Part shown: positions 37,226 to 47,139 of the stretch, piece by piece | Position numbering within the stretch: position 1 is the stretch's first letter | Layout of the letters: each line of letters opens with the position of its first letter | Origin: Arthrobacter sp. SX1312 | GTDB taxonomy: Bacteria; Actinomycetota; Actinomycetes; Actinomycetales; Micrococcaceae | Reading direction: 5' to 3' | Length of the DNA: 64,000 bases | NCBI RefSeq assembly: GCF_002929295.1 | Contig: NZ_PJIM01000003.1 | Location: 124,001-188,000, forward strand | The notes under the pieces: model-generated | Told to the model about the DNA's origin: nothing | The model's database searches: none | The model's input: only the letters and a program-made list of their open reading frames with translations | Position numbers and translations under genes: made by a program

Positions 37226-38541
37226 CGGTGTGCTCCAAAGAAGGGACGGACCAGCGCGACGGCGTCCAAAAAGGCGTCCACCTCGTCCGTCGTCGTATAC
37301 AGGTAGGTGCTCGCGCGGGTGGTCGCGGTGAGCCCGAGGCGGCGGTGCAGCGGCTGCGCGCAGTGGTGGCCCACGCGCACCGCGATGCCCTTGTCGTCGA
37401 GGAACTGCCCCACGTCGTGGGCGTGCACGCCGTCGACGTCGAAGGACGCCAGTCCGATGCGGGGGCGGCCGGCGTCCGGGCCGAGGACGCGGATGCCCTC
37501 GATGGCGCCGAGTCCCCGCACGAGGCGCGCGCCCAGCGTCTCCTCCCAGGCCTCGATGCGCTCCATGCCGGTCTCGGCGAGGTAGTTCGCTGCAGCGCCG
37601 AGGGCGATGGCCTGGGAGATGCGCTGGGTGCCGGCCTCGAAGCGGTTCGGGGAGGGCAGGTACTCCGCCCGCTCCATCGTCACGGTGGTGATCATCGAGC
37701 CGCCCGTCAGGAAGGGCGGCAGGGCGTTGAGCAGTTCGGCGCGGCCGTAGAGCGCCCCGATGCCGGTGGGCCCGAGCATCTTGTGGCCGGAGAACACGAG
37801 GAAGTCGACGTCCAGGGCCTTCACGTCCACGGGGAGGTGCGGCACGGACTGGCAGGCGTCCAGCAGGGTGAGGGCACCCACATCCTGCGCGAGCCGCACG
37901 AGGCGGGCCACCGGGTTGATGGTGCCGAGGACGTTCGAGGCATGGGAGAAGGCCACGAGCTTCGTGGCGGGCGTGATGACGGCCGCGGCCTCCTCGAGGC
38001 GCAGCGTGCCGTCGTCGGCCACGGGGATGAAGCGGAGCTCGGCGCCGGTGCGGGCCGCGAGCTCCTGCCAGGGGATCAGGTTGGCGTGGTGTTCCATCTC
38101 CGTGACCACGACCCGGTCCCCGGGGCCGAGGGCGAAGCGGCGCGCCGCCTCTCCCCCGCGCCCGAGGCTCGCGTTGGACATCGCGTAGGCCACGAGGTTG
38201 ATGCCCTCGGTGGCGTTGGAGGTCCAGACCAGCTCGTCCGTCCGTGCGCCGACGAACCGGGCGACGGCGGCGCGGGCGTCCTCGTAGGCGTCGGTGGCGT
38301 CCACGGCGAGCGAGTGGGACCCGCGGTGCACGGCCGCGTTGCGCTGCTCGTAGAACTCCTGCTCCGCCTCCAGCACGCTCACCGGGTTCTGGGAGGTGGC
38401 GCCGGAGTCGAGGTAGATGAGCGGCTTGCCGTTGACCTCGGTGCCGAGGATCGGGAAGTCGTTGCGGATGCGGTGCACCTCGGCGTCGGTCAGCACGGCG
38501 TCGGACGGGGTGAGCGTGACGGGTGTGTCGACCACGGGCAC
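37222..38541 (-). CDS. sufS: Cysteine desulfurase SufS
   Basis: 439 residues, class V aminotransferase fold, group II (SufS) desulfurase. Pyridoxal-phosphate Lys254 is in SGHKMLG, the persulfide Cys394 in RVGHHCAQPLHRRLG, and YLDSGATSQ, HRGSHSLA and TEMEHHANLIPW are typical. It takes sulfur from cysteine for Fe-S cluster building and passes it to SufU. It forms a two-gene operon with sufU. The promoter lies in the 117-base gap to the LuxR #1 stop. Confidence 0.94.
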   Translation of the reverse strand: MPVVDTPVTLTPSDAVLTDAEVHRIRNDFPILGTEVNGKPLIYLDSGATSQNPVSVLEAEQEFYEQRNAAVHRGSHSLAVDATDAYEDARAAVARFVGARTDELVWTSNATEGINLVAYAMSNASLGRGGEAARRFALGPGDRVVVTEMEHHANLIPWQELAARTGAELRFIPVADDGTLRLEEAAAVITPATKLVAFSHASNVLGTINPVARLVRLAQDVGALTLLDACQSVPHLPVDVKALDVDFLVFSGHKMLGPTGIGALYGRAELLNALPPFLTGGSMITTVTMERAEYLPSPNRFEAGTQRISQAIALGAAANYLAETGMERIEAWEETLGARLVRGLGAIEGIRVLGPDAGRPRIGLASFDVDGVHAHDVGQFLDDKGIAVRVGHHCAQPLHRRLGLTATTRASTYLYTTTDEVDAFLDAVALVRPFFGAHR

Positions 38542-38658
38542 TTCGGACTCCTCGGATCAGGCGGCCGACGGATCAGCCGGCAGGCCTCACGCCAATTACG
38601 CAAGGCTTCTCTGCTGTAATCCTGCCACTCCGGGCGCCCCGGGGCACCCCAGTGGGAC

Positions 38659-41301
38659 CTAAGTTCCCTGCACGAACAGATGCAGGTCCTCGCGCCGGTT
38701 GACGCCGAACTTCATGAAGATGCGGTAGAGGTGCCCTTCCACCGTCCGCACGGAGGTTCCGTGGCGGTCGGCGATCTCCCGGTTGCTCAGTCCCTGCAGC
38801 ACGAGGCTCACCACGGCGATCTCCCGGGGGGTCAGCCGCACGGCGCCGGGGAGCCGGACGGTCTCCGTGGTGGCGGGCCCCTCGAAGCCGACGCTCACCG
38901 AGGTGAGCTTCTTCTGGGCGCGGCGCGCGGCGGCGGGCTCGCGGCGCTTCTCGTACAGCTCGCGTGCACGCTCGAAGCATCCGGCAGCCAGGGGCCGATA
39001 GCCTGCGGCGAGCGCGGACTCACCGGCCGCGAGCAGCCGCTCGGCGTCCGAGTCCGCACCTGCGGCGGCGAACGCGTGCAGCAGCGCCTGCTCCCTGCCG
39101 TCGCAGGACGCTGTGAGCGCGGCGAGGCGGGCGAAGACCGTGCGGTCGCCCAGCACGAGCGCCTGGTCCAGCGCCGTCACGGCGACGAGCGGCAGCCCGG
39201 CGGCTTCGGCGTCGTCCGCGAGCCGCACGAGCAGGGGGATGCCCTCGAGGTCCGCCTCGAGGGCCGCCGTGACGGCCACCGCGTAGACCCGGCCCAGCAT
39301 ACGCGTCAGGAGGGTGCCGCCGGAGGCCTCCGGCGTGCACTCCTCCACGAGGAGGGCCGCTTGCCGCTGGTCGCCGGCGAGGAGCGCGGCGTAGGCGGCC
39401 AGCCCGGACACCCACGGAAGGACGTGGAGGTGGTCCGTGGTGCGCAGGGCCTGCACCGCCAGGCGGAGACGGGCCTGCGCGATCGGGAAGCGGCCCTCCC
39501 GGAGGGCGCGCACGCCGTCGAGGAGGTCGAGCCATCCCGCGACGAAGTGCGTGCGCCGGGCGTCCTGCCGGAGCCGGGCATCGGCGGTGGCGCGTGCGGT
39601 ATCCCACTCCCCCGCAACGGCAAGGGCGAAGAGCTCGAGGCTCAGGGCGTGGCTGTGGTAGGCCGCCGTGTCCGCGTCCGTGCCGACGAACCCGAGGGCC
39701 CTCCGCGCGAGCCGGGCGGCGTCGCCCGGCCTGCCGGCCCCCACGGAGAAGACCGCGAGCGCGAGAAGTGCCGCCAGCCGCGCGGGCTGCGGGGCGGCGC
39801 CGTCGTCGGCCACGGCACGGAGCGCCACCGCGTCGAAGGAGGCGTCGTCGAGCGCGAGCGCCGTGATGCTGCGCCCCACCACCGCCACCCGGGCGTCCAG
39901 GGTCCCGGGCGCCGTGTCGCGCAGGGACTGCTCCCAGCGGTCGACGTCGCCGCGCATGGCGTCGACGTGCTCGCGTCCGCGCATCCTCACCTCGAGCGCG
40001 AGCAGCGTGCCTGCGCGGAGGACGTCAGGCGGGGCGGGGCTTTCGAGGGCGTCAGCGATGAGGTCGAGGGCCTCGTCGAGCAGGCCGTCGTTGACCCGGG
40101 CCCAGGCCAGTTCCACGAGGCAGCGGCGCCGGAGTCCCGGCGACCGGATGGCCCGGATCGCCCGGACGGCGAAGCCGCTGTCCGAGGACCGGTTGGCGCT
40201 CGTGGCGGCCGCCAGGAGGATCCCGTCGTCGAGCACGACCCCGGCCTCCAGGGCCAGCGTCGCCCGCCGGTGGATCTCCTCGAGATCGCCCGGCGGGGCG
40301 GTGGCGCCGGCCAGGATGCGGCGCTGCAGCATCACCCGTCGCGCCGTCGGGATGGACACGCGCAGCGCCTCGGCGTGCAGCGGGTGCTCCACCTCGAACG
40401 CGCCGTCGTCCCCCGTCCGGATCCACCCGTCGCCGAGCAGCCGCTGCAGTACCCCGTGGCCGACGTGCTGTCGCGCCTGGTCGCCCGGCAGCCGCCCGCC
40501 CACCGCGAGCAGCTCCATCGCCCCCCGCTGCGCAGGGTCGAGCGGGCCGAGCGCTGCGCACACGATGTCCGTGAGGTGCACGCCGAGGGGTGGCAGCTCA
40601 CGGGCCACCTGCCAGACGCCGGCGGTCTCGGTGATGAACCGACGCGTGACGCCGTCGTGCACGAACAGGCGGACGAACAGGGGGTTGCCCCGCGTCATGT
40701 GATCCACGGCGTGGACGAGCCCGGCACTCACGGGCCCGCCGAGGAGCCCGGCGCAGAGGGCCTCGACCTGCTCGAAGGTCAGCGGCTCCACCGGGACGCA
40801 CCCCACGAGGCCGTCGGCCACCAGTTCGGCGAGGCCCTGCGGCAGGGCGGGCGCGGGGCGGGCGAGGAACAGCGCCCGCGCCCTGCGCATGCCGAGCAGC
40901 TGTGCGATCAGCGTCACGGAACTCGCGTCGAGGTCGTGGGCGTCGTCGACGACGAGGAGCGGCAGGTCGTTGCCGGCCTGCGGGATCCCGCCGAGTGCCT
41001 GCACCACGCGCCGCAGGACGGCGACGAACTGCACCGTGTCCTCGGGCGGAAGGCCACTGAGCACGGCCGAGAACGCACCGAACGGCACCTCCCGGAGGAT
41101 GGCGCTGCCGCGGATCCGCAGCACGCGGAGGCCGGGACGCAGGCCGGCGGTGACGGCCGCGGCGAGGGCCGTCTTGCCGATCCCGGCCTCCCCCAGCAGG
41201 AGGATGCCGGAGGTCGAGGAGTCGTCGAGCTCCTCGACGAGCCGTGCGTGCTGTGCCTCGCGCCCGATGAGCAGGTGGGGGCCGTCCGGGATGTCGCTCA
41301 T
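38659..41301 (-). CDS. Large LuxR-family regulator #1 (LAL/STAND type)
   Basis: 880 residues. N-terminal NTPase domain with Walker A GEAGIGKTA (near residue 37) and Walker B LLVVDDAHDLD; a long helical repeat middle region (about 350-800) of TPR-like character; a C-terminal LuxR helix-turn-helix from LTPREIAVVSLVLQGLSNRE to the end. Such MalT-like regulators couple ATP binding and an inducer to transcription activation; the inducer is unknown. It follows #2 with an ATGA overlap. Of the five paralogs here it has the most canonical Walker B (DD). Confidence 0.9.
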   Translation of the reverse strand: MSDIPDGPHLLIGREAQHARLVEELDDSSTSGILLLGEAGIGKTALAAAVTAGLRPGLRVLRIRGSAILREVPFGAFSAVLSGLPPEDTVQFVAVLRRVVQALGGIPQAGNDLPLLVVDDAHDLDASSVTLIAQLLGMRRARALFLARPAPALPQGLAELVADGLVGCVPVEPLTFEQVEALCAGLLGGPVSAGLVHAVDHMTRGNPLFVRLFVHDGVTRRFITETAGVWQVARELPPLGVHLTDIVCAALGPLDPAQRGAMELLAVGGRLPGDQARQHVGHGVLQRLLGDGWIRTGDDGAFEVEHPLHAEALRVSIPTARRVMLQRRILAGATAPPGDLEEIHRRATLALEAGVVLDDGILLAAATSANRSSDSGFAVRAIRAIRSPGLRRRCLVELAWARVNDGLLDEALDLIADALESPAPPDVLRAGTLLALEVRMRGREHVDAMRGDVDRWEQSLRDTAPGTLDARVAVVGRSITALALDDASFDAVALRAVADDGAAPQPARLAALLALAVFSVGAGRPGDAARLARRALGFVGTDADTAAYHSHALSLELFALAVAGEWDTARATADARLRQDARRTHFVAGWLDLLDGVRALREGRFPIAQARLRLAVQALRTTDHLHVLPWVSGLAAYAALLAGDQRQAALLVEECTPEASGGTLLTRMLGRVYAVAVTAALEADLEGIPLLVRLADDAEAAGLPLVAVTALDQALVLGDRTVFARLAALTASCDGREQALLHAFAAAGADSDAERLLAAGESALAAGYRPLAAGCFERARELYEKRREPAAARRAQKKLTSVSVGFEGPATTETVRLPGAVRLTPREIAVVSLVLQGLSNREIADRHGTSVRTVEGHLYRIFMKFGVNRREDLHLFVQGT

Positions 41302-43757
41302 CGGGTGAACACCGTCGCGAGCTGCTTGCGGCTGGAGACGCCGAGCTTGCCCATGGCCTTCAGGATGTGGCCTTCCACGGTGCGGACGGAGAGGTGGTGG
41401 GCGGCGGCGACCTCCTTGTTCGTGGCTCCCTGCGCGGCCATCCGGGCGAACGCGCGCTCCCGCTCGGTGAGGATGCGGCGCGCGCTGGCATTCCGCCGGG
41501 GCACGTGCGTGCGCCGGAAGATCTGCTCGGCCCGGATGAAGTCCAGCGGCTCGTCCTCGGTGTCGTGGAGGCGCATGGAGATCAGGGCGGCGGAGCCGGC
41601 CAGGTCACGGTATCCGAGGCCGAACGCTGCCTCCGCGGCCTGCAGCAGGACGAAAGGGTCGCGCTCCGCGACGCCGCGCGCCAGGAGTTCACTGGCGCGG
41701 GCCAGGGGGGTGTCGATGCCCCGCGCGAGCTCCAGCAGCATCGGGGCCTGGGACTGACGGCCGAGCCGGACGGCGTGCATCCGGAGCGTCAGCTCTGCCC
41801 CGGTGTTGCCGGACACCCGCTGCTCACCGGCCAGGACGACGAAGCGGCGGGCGGCCACGTCGCTGTCCTGGACGAGGGCACTGGCGAGGGTCCGGAGGAG
41901 ACCGATCGTCGAGCGGTGTACCCACGAGAGGTGCACCTCACCGTCCCGGGCGTCCGGACGGGCTCCGTACTCGAGGCCCAGCAGGGCGGAGGCGTATGCG
42001 GCGGCGGCGTCCGCGAGCGGCAGCAGGCGGCTCCGGTTGTCGACGCGCAACTGCTCGACCGCGGGCAGGAGCACCCCGAGCGCGGCCTTCCCGTGGCCCA
42101 GCGCGGCGAGCGCGGTGCCGGCGAAGGTGTCCGCGACCGAGGGGTCCTGCCACTCCCCCGCGGCGAGGGCGGCACTGCCGGTCAGGAGCAGTGCGTCCTC
42201 GAGGTATCCCTCCTGCACCAGTGCCGCGAACCCGTTCTCCTGCAGCAGGCACGCCTCCGCACCCGTGGGCGCCGGCAGGCCGGGACCCCGGAGGCGGGCG
42301 AGGGATCTCCTCGCGCCCGGGCCTGTACCCGTGAGGCTGCGGGCGAGAACGAGCCGTGCGGCGGGGTCGAGTGCCGGGGTATCGGAACAGCTCGCGCGCT
42401 CCTCCGCCGCAGTGAGGGCCAGGACATCCTGGAAACGCCCCTCGTACGCTGCCGTCTCGACGGCCACCGCGAGGGAACGGGCGACCGCCTGGGCCGGGTC
42501 CTGCGGCCCGGCGTCGGACACGATCCGTTCGAGGACGGCACCGGCCTCGCTCGACCGCCGACCATCGACGCGCGCCCGCGCCCGCTCGACGGCCTCGGGG
42601 TCGGCGCCCCCGAGCTGCGCGACGGCGAGCAGCGCGAGGCGCGGCTCCCCGGCGTCGACGGCGGCCCGCGTCACGCTTCGGAGATAGGCGTCCGGCAGGA
42701 GGATGCTCGCGTCGAGGAACCACCGCAGCAGGTTCAGTCGTGACCGGACCGGCAGGCCGTCGTCGAGCTTCTTCACCTGCTCGACGAACGCAGGCGGAGG
42801 ACTGCCGGCGAGCGCACGGCGCACGCGGTCGCCGGTGATCCCGTCGATGACGGCGACGGCATGCGGCGCCTCGGGGTCGATGGTGCACACCCCCGCCTCC
42901 TCGAGCTCGTCCACCGCTTCGACACCGCAGGACGGCAGGAGTGCGTCGAGTGGTACCGGACCGGCGACGGCGACGACCTCCAGCGCGGCTGCGGCGACGA
43001 CGGACAGTCCAGCGGCGTCGGGGCCGCTGTCGTTGCCCGGCAGCGCGACGCCATGACCGGCGCGGTCCCAGACCCACGCCTCGTCCGTCCGGACGAGCAT
43101 GCCGGTGGCGATGCCGCCGCGCACGGCGGCCTGGAGGGACCGGGGATTGCCGCGGGACGCCTTCCACAGCTCGACGGCGGCCGTGCCGGAGAGGGGCGCT
43201 CCCAGCAGATCACCGAGAAGGCTGCGCTGCCTCTCGAACGTCAGCGGAGCGATGTCCACGCGGAGGAGGCGGCCCGTTCGCCACAGCTCGAAGAAGCGCG
43301 CAGCGGCCGCGCGCGGGCCGTCGCAGGCCACGAGCAGGCGTGCCGCTCCGACTTCCGCGAGGTAGGACAGCACGCGGGTGGAGGGATCATCGAGATGGTG
43401 CACCTTGTCCACGACCAGGACCACGGGACCGTTGCTCGCGCGGCTCTGCAGGGCCGACTGGAGGGCCTGCAGCATCGGGAGGAATTCGACGCTCCCGGTC
43501 GGATCCACGTCCATCAGCAGCACACTGAGCGCACCATAGGGGGTGGAGGCCATGGCGGCCGAGCCGCGGATGAGGATCACGTGCGACGTGCTGTCCAGCT
43601 GCGCCGCGACGACACGGGCGATCGCCGTCTTCCCCACACCCGCCGGGCCGACGATGAGCACGCCGGCCGAGCCGGGCGCGGTCAGGCCGGCGAGCACCTC
43701 CGCGGCCTCCTCGGATCGCTCCAGCAAGGGCCAGGTGCCGGCGTAGTCGTCCGTCAC
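41298..43757 (-). CDS. Large LuxR-family regulator #2
   Basis: 819 residues. Walker A GPAGVGKTA (near residue 36), but the Walker B site reads VVLVVDKVHHLD, with Lys where Asp/Glu is usual; helical middle region; C-terminal LuxR domain from LTERERAFARMAAQGATNKE to KLGVSSRKQL. ATP may be bound but slowly or not hydrolysed (inference). GTG was chosen at VTDDYAG because AGGGGG lies seven bases ahead. First gene of a pair with #1. A 368-base region with CTACTY motifs lies upstream. Confidence 0.88.
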   Translation of the reverse strand: MTDDYAGTWPLLERSEEAAEVLAGLTAPGSAGVLIVGPAGVGKTAIARVVAAQLDSTSHVILIRGSAAMASTPYGALSVLLMDVDPTGSVEFLPMLQALQSALQSRASNGPVVLVVDKVHHLDDPSTRVLSYLAEVGAARLLVACDGPRAAAARFFELWRTGRLLRVDIAPLTFERQRSLLGDLLGAPLSGTAAVELWKASRGNPRSLQAAVRGGIATGMLVRTDEAWVWDRAGHGVALPGNDSGPDAAGLSVVAAAALEVVAVAGPVPLDALLPSCGVEAVDELEEAGVCTIDPEAPHAVAVIDGITGDRVRRALAGSPPPAFVEQVKKLDDGLPVRSRLNLLRWFLDASILLPDAYLRSVTRAAVDAGEPRLALLAVAQLGGADPEAVERARARVDGRRSSEAGAVLERIVSDAGPQDPAQAVARSLAVAVETAAYEGRFQDVLALTAAEERASCSDTPALDPAARLVLARSLTGTGPGARRSLARLRGPGLPAPTGAEACLLQENGFAALVQEGYLEDALLLTGSAALAAGEWQDPSVADTFAGTALAALGHGKAALGVLLPAVEQLRVDNRSRLLPLADAAAAYASALLGLEYGARPDARDGEVHLSWVHRSTIGLLRTLASALVQDSDVAARRFVVLAGEQRVSGNTGAELTLRMHAVRLGRQSQAPMLLELARGIDTPLARASELLARGVAERDPFVLLQAAEAAFGLGYRDLAGSAALISMRLHDTEDEPLDFIRAEQIFRRTHVPRRNASARRILTERERAFARMAAQGATNKEVAAAHHLSVRTVEGHILKAMGKLGVSSRKQLATVFTR

Positions 43758-44125
43758 GGCGGTCCCCCTTCGTCCATCTCGCGACCCACCTGGCCCCCTA
43801 GCCCTGGCCGGCCGGGACATATGACCCGGTCCTCTCGACGGGCGTCGGTCAGCACGGTGGTTTCGCCGAATACTACTCGATCTGAACCCGAAATCACCCC
43901 TTTTCTACTCCGCAAACATTCAGCGGGTACGTACTTCAGGCACCGCAGTTACGCATTGGTGGCGTCATGGTGCGTCGTTTGACCCGATGGGGCGCAGTGC
44001 TACTCGCATCGATTCCAGGACGGGGCCCTCTCGTTCGGGCAGCGGGCGGCTGCTATCCCATCACCGGGAGGTTTCCTGACGACCGGTTTGCCGGTACGGC
44101 AGCAGCTCGCCGGTACGCGGGAGGT
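43758..44125. promoter_or_regulatory. Intergenic region upstream of LuxR #2, CTACTY motifs
   Basis: No convincing gene. CTACTCGA (43873-43880), CTACTCCG (43905-43912) and GTACTTCA (43931-43938) lie 116-181 bases upstream of the #2 start. The left part (near 43814-43822) contains an A/T-rich ACATATGAC that may hold a -10 box. A duplicated GCCGGTAC near 44090-44116 lies downstream of the LuxR #3 stop. Confidence 0.45.
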
Positions 44126-46873
44126 TCATCGCTCTCCGGCCAGGACGAGGTCGGCGAGTTCGCTGCGGGCCCGGAGATGGAGCTTGGAATAGATCTGGTA
44201 CAGGTGCCCCTCCACGGTCCTGCTGGTGACCTCGATCCGCGCAGCGATCTCCTTGTTGCTCGCCCCCCGGGCGGCGAGCCGGGCTACTTCCCGCTCCCGC
44301 CGGGTCAGGCGCTCGAGGGCGGAGCTCAGTTCCATCTCGGTGATGTCGCCGAAGAGGTCGCGGGCACGCCGCTGGATGTCCCTCAGGACACTGCGCGCGC
44401 CGAGGAGTTGCGCCGTCTGGATCGCCCGGGTGGCGCAGTCCCGCGCGAGCCCGCTGTCCCCGATGGCATGGGCGTGCTCCATCGCCCGGGCGAAGAGCTC
44501 GGCATCGCCGGAGGAGACGGCCTGCGCGTACAGGGCGCAGACGGCGGCATAGGCACCCTCGACCCGGGCGGCCGCTCCGGTCAGCGCCTCGGCGGCGCGT
44601 GCGTCACCCGCCCGGACCTGCGCGAGCCGATGCGTCAGCTCGAGCATCGCCGCACCTGCCCTGCGAGCATCCTCCGCGAGGTCACCGAGCTTGGTGGGGG
44701 TCTGCAGCCGTGATTCGCTCAGACCGGACGATCGCAACTGGATCTGGGCGAGCAGGGCGCGGACCGCCCACGGCATCGAGGGCCCCACCTGGGCGAGGGG
44801 GAGGTATCCGATCGCGGGGGCCATCTCGCCGGTCTCGGTGTGGCTGTGTGCGAGGCCTGCCGCGACCAGGGGCAGGAGACCGTGCGGGTCCTGCCGTTCG
44901 AATTGCCGCGCGAGGGGGAACAGCAGCGCCAGCGCCTCCTCCGGCCTGCCCTGGAGCACCGCGACGACTCCCCTGACGGTCTCCACGGCCCCGCCGCGCG
45001 CCACGGAGGAACTCCATGGCGGGGACTGCGCGCCGGCGCCCAGCGCCAGCTCTCCGATGGTCCCGGCGGCGTAGTGCGCGACCGCGAGCCGCAGCCACGC
45101 GGCGTCGATCACCCGATGGCCCAGGCCGCGCTGGTCCCCGAGCGTCGCCTCGAGCGAGCGGGCGAGCCCGACGGCGGCGTGCTGCTGATCGGTCAGGGCG
45201 AGGGCCTCGCACAGGAGGGCGTCAGCGGACACCTTCTGCTCCGGAGTCCACCCGGTCCGGTCGCCGCCCTGCAGGATTTCCAGGACCGTCCGGTAGTCCC
45301 CGCCGAAGGACGCGGCCTCGGCGCGGGCGACGGCCAGCTCACCGCGCTGCCCGAGGGTCTGCCGACCCCTCCGTGAGGTTCCGGGATCCCGCTCGGTCGA
45401 GTCGATGGCGGCCTCCGCCTCGGTGAGCAGCGCGGTCCATTCCGCCGGGGTACCGCCGGCGAGTCGCGCGGCGCGGCTCCGGAGGATGAGGAGGGTGATC
45501 GCCGCCCCGTGGGCCTCCTCGGACCCCGCCGGGAGGCGGCCCGCTGCCAGCAGTGCCCGGGCCTCCTCGGGATGACCGTCGGCGAAGGCACCGCGAACTG
45601 CCTCGACAAGACCTTCGACATCCTGGTCGGTGGGATGGCGGGTGATCCAGAAGCGTGCGCGGACCGCCCGCCCCAGGAAGGTGCAGCGTCGCGCTGCTGC
45701 CAGGCACAGGTCCCGCGGGACGGGCAGGCCGGCGAGGAGGAGCCACTCGGCGTGCATCACCGGATCCAGCCCTGCGGGGTCGAAGGCCTCGATCGGCAGG
45801 GCGGTCAGCAGGGCATGGAGCGAGGCCGCTGTCGTCGCCGTCGTCTGTCCGCGCGCGGCGGCCGCCACCAGCGGTGACCGCAGGGACAGGGTCGCCGCCC
45901 CGGTCTCGAGCACCGTCAGGGACTGCAGGGCGTCGAGGTGCCCGCCTGCGGCTGCCGGTGCGTCCGAGGCTCCGTCGAGCCGGCCCGCGAGCTGCCGGAC
46001 GGTTGCGGCGGGGAGGGATCCGGCGAGGGCGAGAACGCGCACGATCGCCAGGTCCCGCGCGCGGAGGTCGCCGAGGATGGCGTGGGTCTTCGCGCGCACC
46101 AGGGAGGGGACGACGGTGGAATCTCCGGTGGAGACCCATGCGCCCCCATGGAGGCCGAGGTCCGACGACGGCAGCTCCTCGAGTGCGCAGCGCAGGACGC
46201 GGGCGTTGCCCTCGCTCGAGCGACACAGGGCCTCGACCGCGTCCGGTGACAGGGGAGCCCCGAGCACCGACTCCGCGACGGAGCGCACCTCCGTCCGGGT
46301 CAGGGGCTGGAGGTCGAAGCGCGCCAGGTCGCCTCCACGGCACAGCCGGGCGAACGACTCGTCCATGGCGCCGAGCGATTCGGCGGCGATCAGGACGGAC
46401 GCCCGTCCGGCGATCACGAGCCGCGAGATGATCACGACCGACTCCGGATCGAGGTACTCCGCGTTGTCGATGGCGAGCACCACGGGGCGCCAGTTGGCCT
46501 GCTCCTCGAGCAGGGTGCAGATTCCCTGGAACATGCTCTGCGGGTGTTCCGCCTGGTCCGCCTCGAGCTCCGCCAGCAGGAACGCGATGGCCCGGTAGGG
46601 CTCGGAGGAGGCGGTCCGCGGGGCCCACATCCGGATGACGTGGTGGGTCCGGGAGGCACGGTGTGCGACGACGCGCAGGACGACCGTCTTGCCGCTGCCT
46701 TCCTCGCCCAGCAGTGCGGCTCCGACGCCGCCACCCGAGACGACGCACCGCAGGACGTCCTCGACGAGCTGAGTACGGACCTGGAAGAAGGCCGGATCCC
46801 TGTCCGACGTGGGTGACGGGCCGCCCGCCGGAGTGGTGTCCGTACTCATGGAACTGTGTGTTCGAGCCTGCAC
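44126..46873 (-). CDS. Large LuxR-family regulator #3
   Basis: 915 residues. NTPase domain with Walker A GEEGSGKTV (near residue 60) and Walker B VVLAIDNAEYLD (second acidic residue replaced by Asn), helical middle region, and a C-terminal LuxR domain from LTRREREVARLAARGASNKE to the end. Its NTPase and GHLYQIYSKLH segment are most similar to regulator #5, suggesting these two arose by duplication. The GTG start at VQARTHSS is preferred because AGAGGG lies seven bases upstream; the ATG eight codons later lacks a site. Confidence 0.88.
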   Translation of the reverse strand: MQARTHSSMSTDTTPAGGPSPTSDRDPAFFQVRTQLVEDVLRCVVSGGGVGAALLGEEGSGKTVVLRVVAHRASRTHHVIRMWAPRTASSEPYRAIAFLLAELEADQAEHPQSMFQGICTLLEEQANWRPVVLAIDNAEYLDPESVVIISRLVIAGRASVLIAAESLGAMDESFARLCRGGDLARFDLQPLTRTEVRSVAESVLGAPLSPDAVEALCRSSEGNARVLRCALEELPSSDLGLHGGAWVSTGDSTVVPSLVRAKTHAILGDLRARDLAIVRVLALAGSLPAATVRQLAGRLDGASDAPAAAGGHLDALQSLTVLETGAATLSLRSPLVAAAARGQTTATTAASLHALLTALPIEAFDPAGLDPVMHAEWLLLAGLPVPRDLCLAAARRCTFLGRAVRARFWITRHPTDQDVEGLVEAVRGAFADGHPEEARALLAAGRLPAGSEEAHGAAITLLILRSRAARLAGGTPAEWTALLTEAEAAIDSTERDPGTSRRGRQTLGQRGELAVARAEAASFGGDYRTVLEILQGGDRTGWTPEQKVSADALLCEALALTDQQHAAVGLARSLEATLGDQRGLGHRVIDAAWLRLAVAHYAAGTIGELALGAGAQSPPWSSSVARGGAVETVRGVVAVLQGRPEEALALLFPLARQFERQDPHGLLPLVAAGLAHSHTETGEMAPAIGYLPLAQVGPSMPWAVRALLAQIQLRSSGLSESRLQTPTKLGDLAEDARRAGAAMLELTHRLAQVRAGDARAAEALTGAAARVEGAYAAVCALYAQAVSSGDAELFARAMEHAHAIGDSGLARDCATRAIQTAQLLGARSVLRDIQRRARDLFGDITEMELSSALERLTRREREVARLAARGASNKEIAARIEVTSRTVEGHLYQIYSKLHLRARSELADLVLAGER

Positions 46874-47139
46874 GACGTAGCCCTCTTCCCCCTGATAACC
46901 AACCAAGACCTGTGCTCACAGTAGGAAGGTAGTTGCCCGATAACACGAGTGGGTCGTACTGGCAGGAGGAAGTGCGCTACTTGTCCGGTTGGATTCTGAC
47001 GAGAGCCGCCACTCGCGTAGAGGGGATCGACTACGCGTCGCGTGCCATCACCCTGCGTCGGAGGAGGAGGTCGGCCGGCCCAGGCCCTGGCTCCGCCACT
47101 TCTCCGCGTAGGTAGTCCCGTACATCCCCGCCCCGGAGC
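46874..47139. promoter_or_regulatory. Upstream region of LuxR #3 with inverted repeat
   Basis: No gene. A possible -10 box TACTGT (minus strand, 46923-46918) precedes LuxR #3. Upstream lie CTACTTGT (46977-46984) and an exact inverted repeat CGCGTAG-N10-CTACGCG (47014-47037), plus a GGTAGTTG half-site (46928-46935). These resemble motifs near the other LuxR genes and are operator candidates. Confidence 0.5.

Noticed and set aside
34349-37306. Plus-strand open frame of nearly 1000 codons across nhaA, the kinase and sufU
   Set aside because: It is an off-frame reading of the nhaA and kinase genes, rich in Arg/Gly/Pro, without any motif or ribosome site.
38625-38652. CCGGG-CGC-CCCGG palindrome after LuxR #1 as terminator
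   Set aside because: Stem of only 5 bp and no T tract; too weak to call.
38680-41757. Plus-strand open frame of about 1000 codons opposite LuxR #1
   Set aside because: Antisense shadow of a clear STAND-LuxR gene; composition is typical of out-of-frame high-GC DNA.
43967-44713. Plus-strand frame running from the gap into the end of LuxR #3
   Set aside because: It overlaps the LuxR DNA-binding domain by over 500 bases and lacks a domain or ribosome site.
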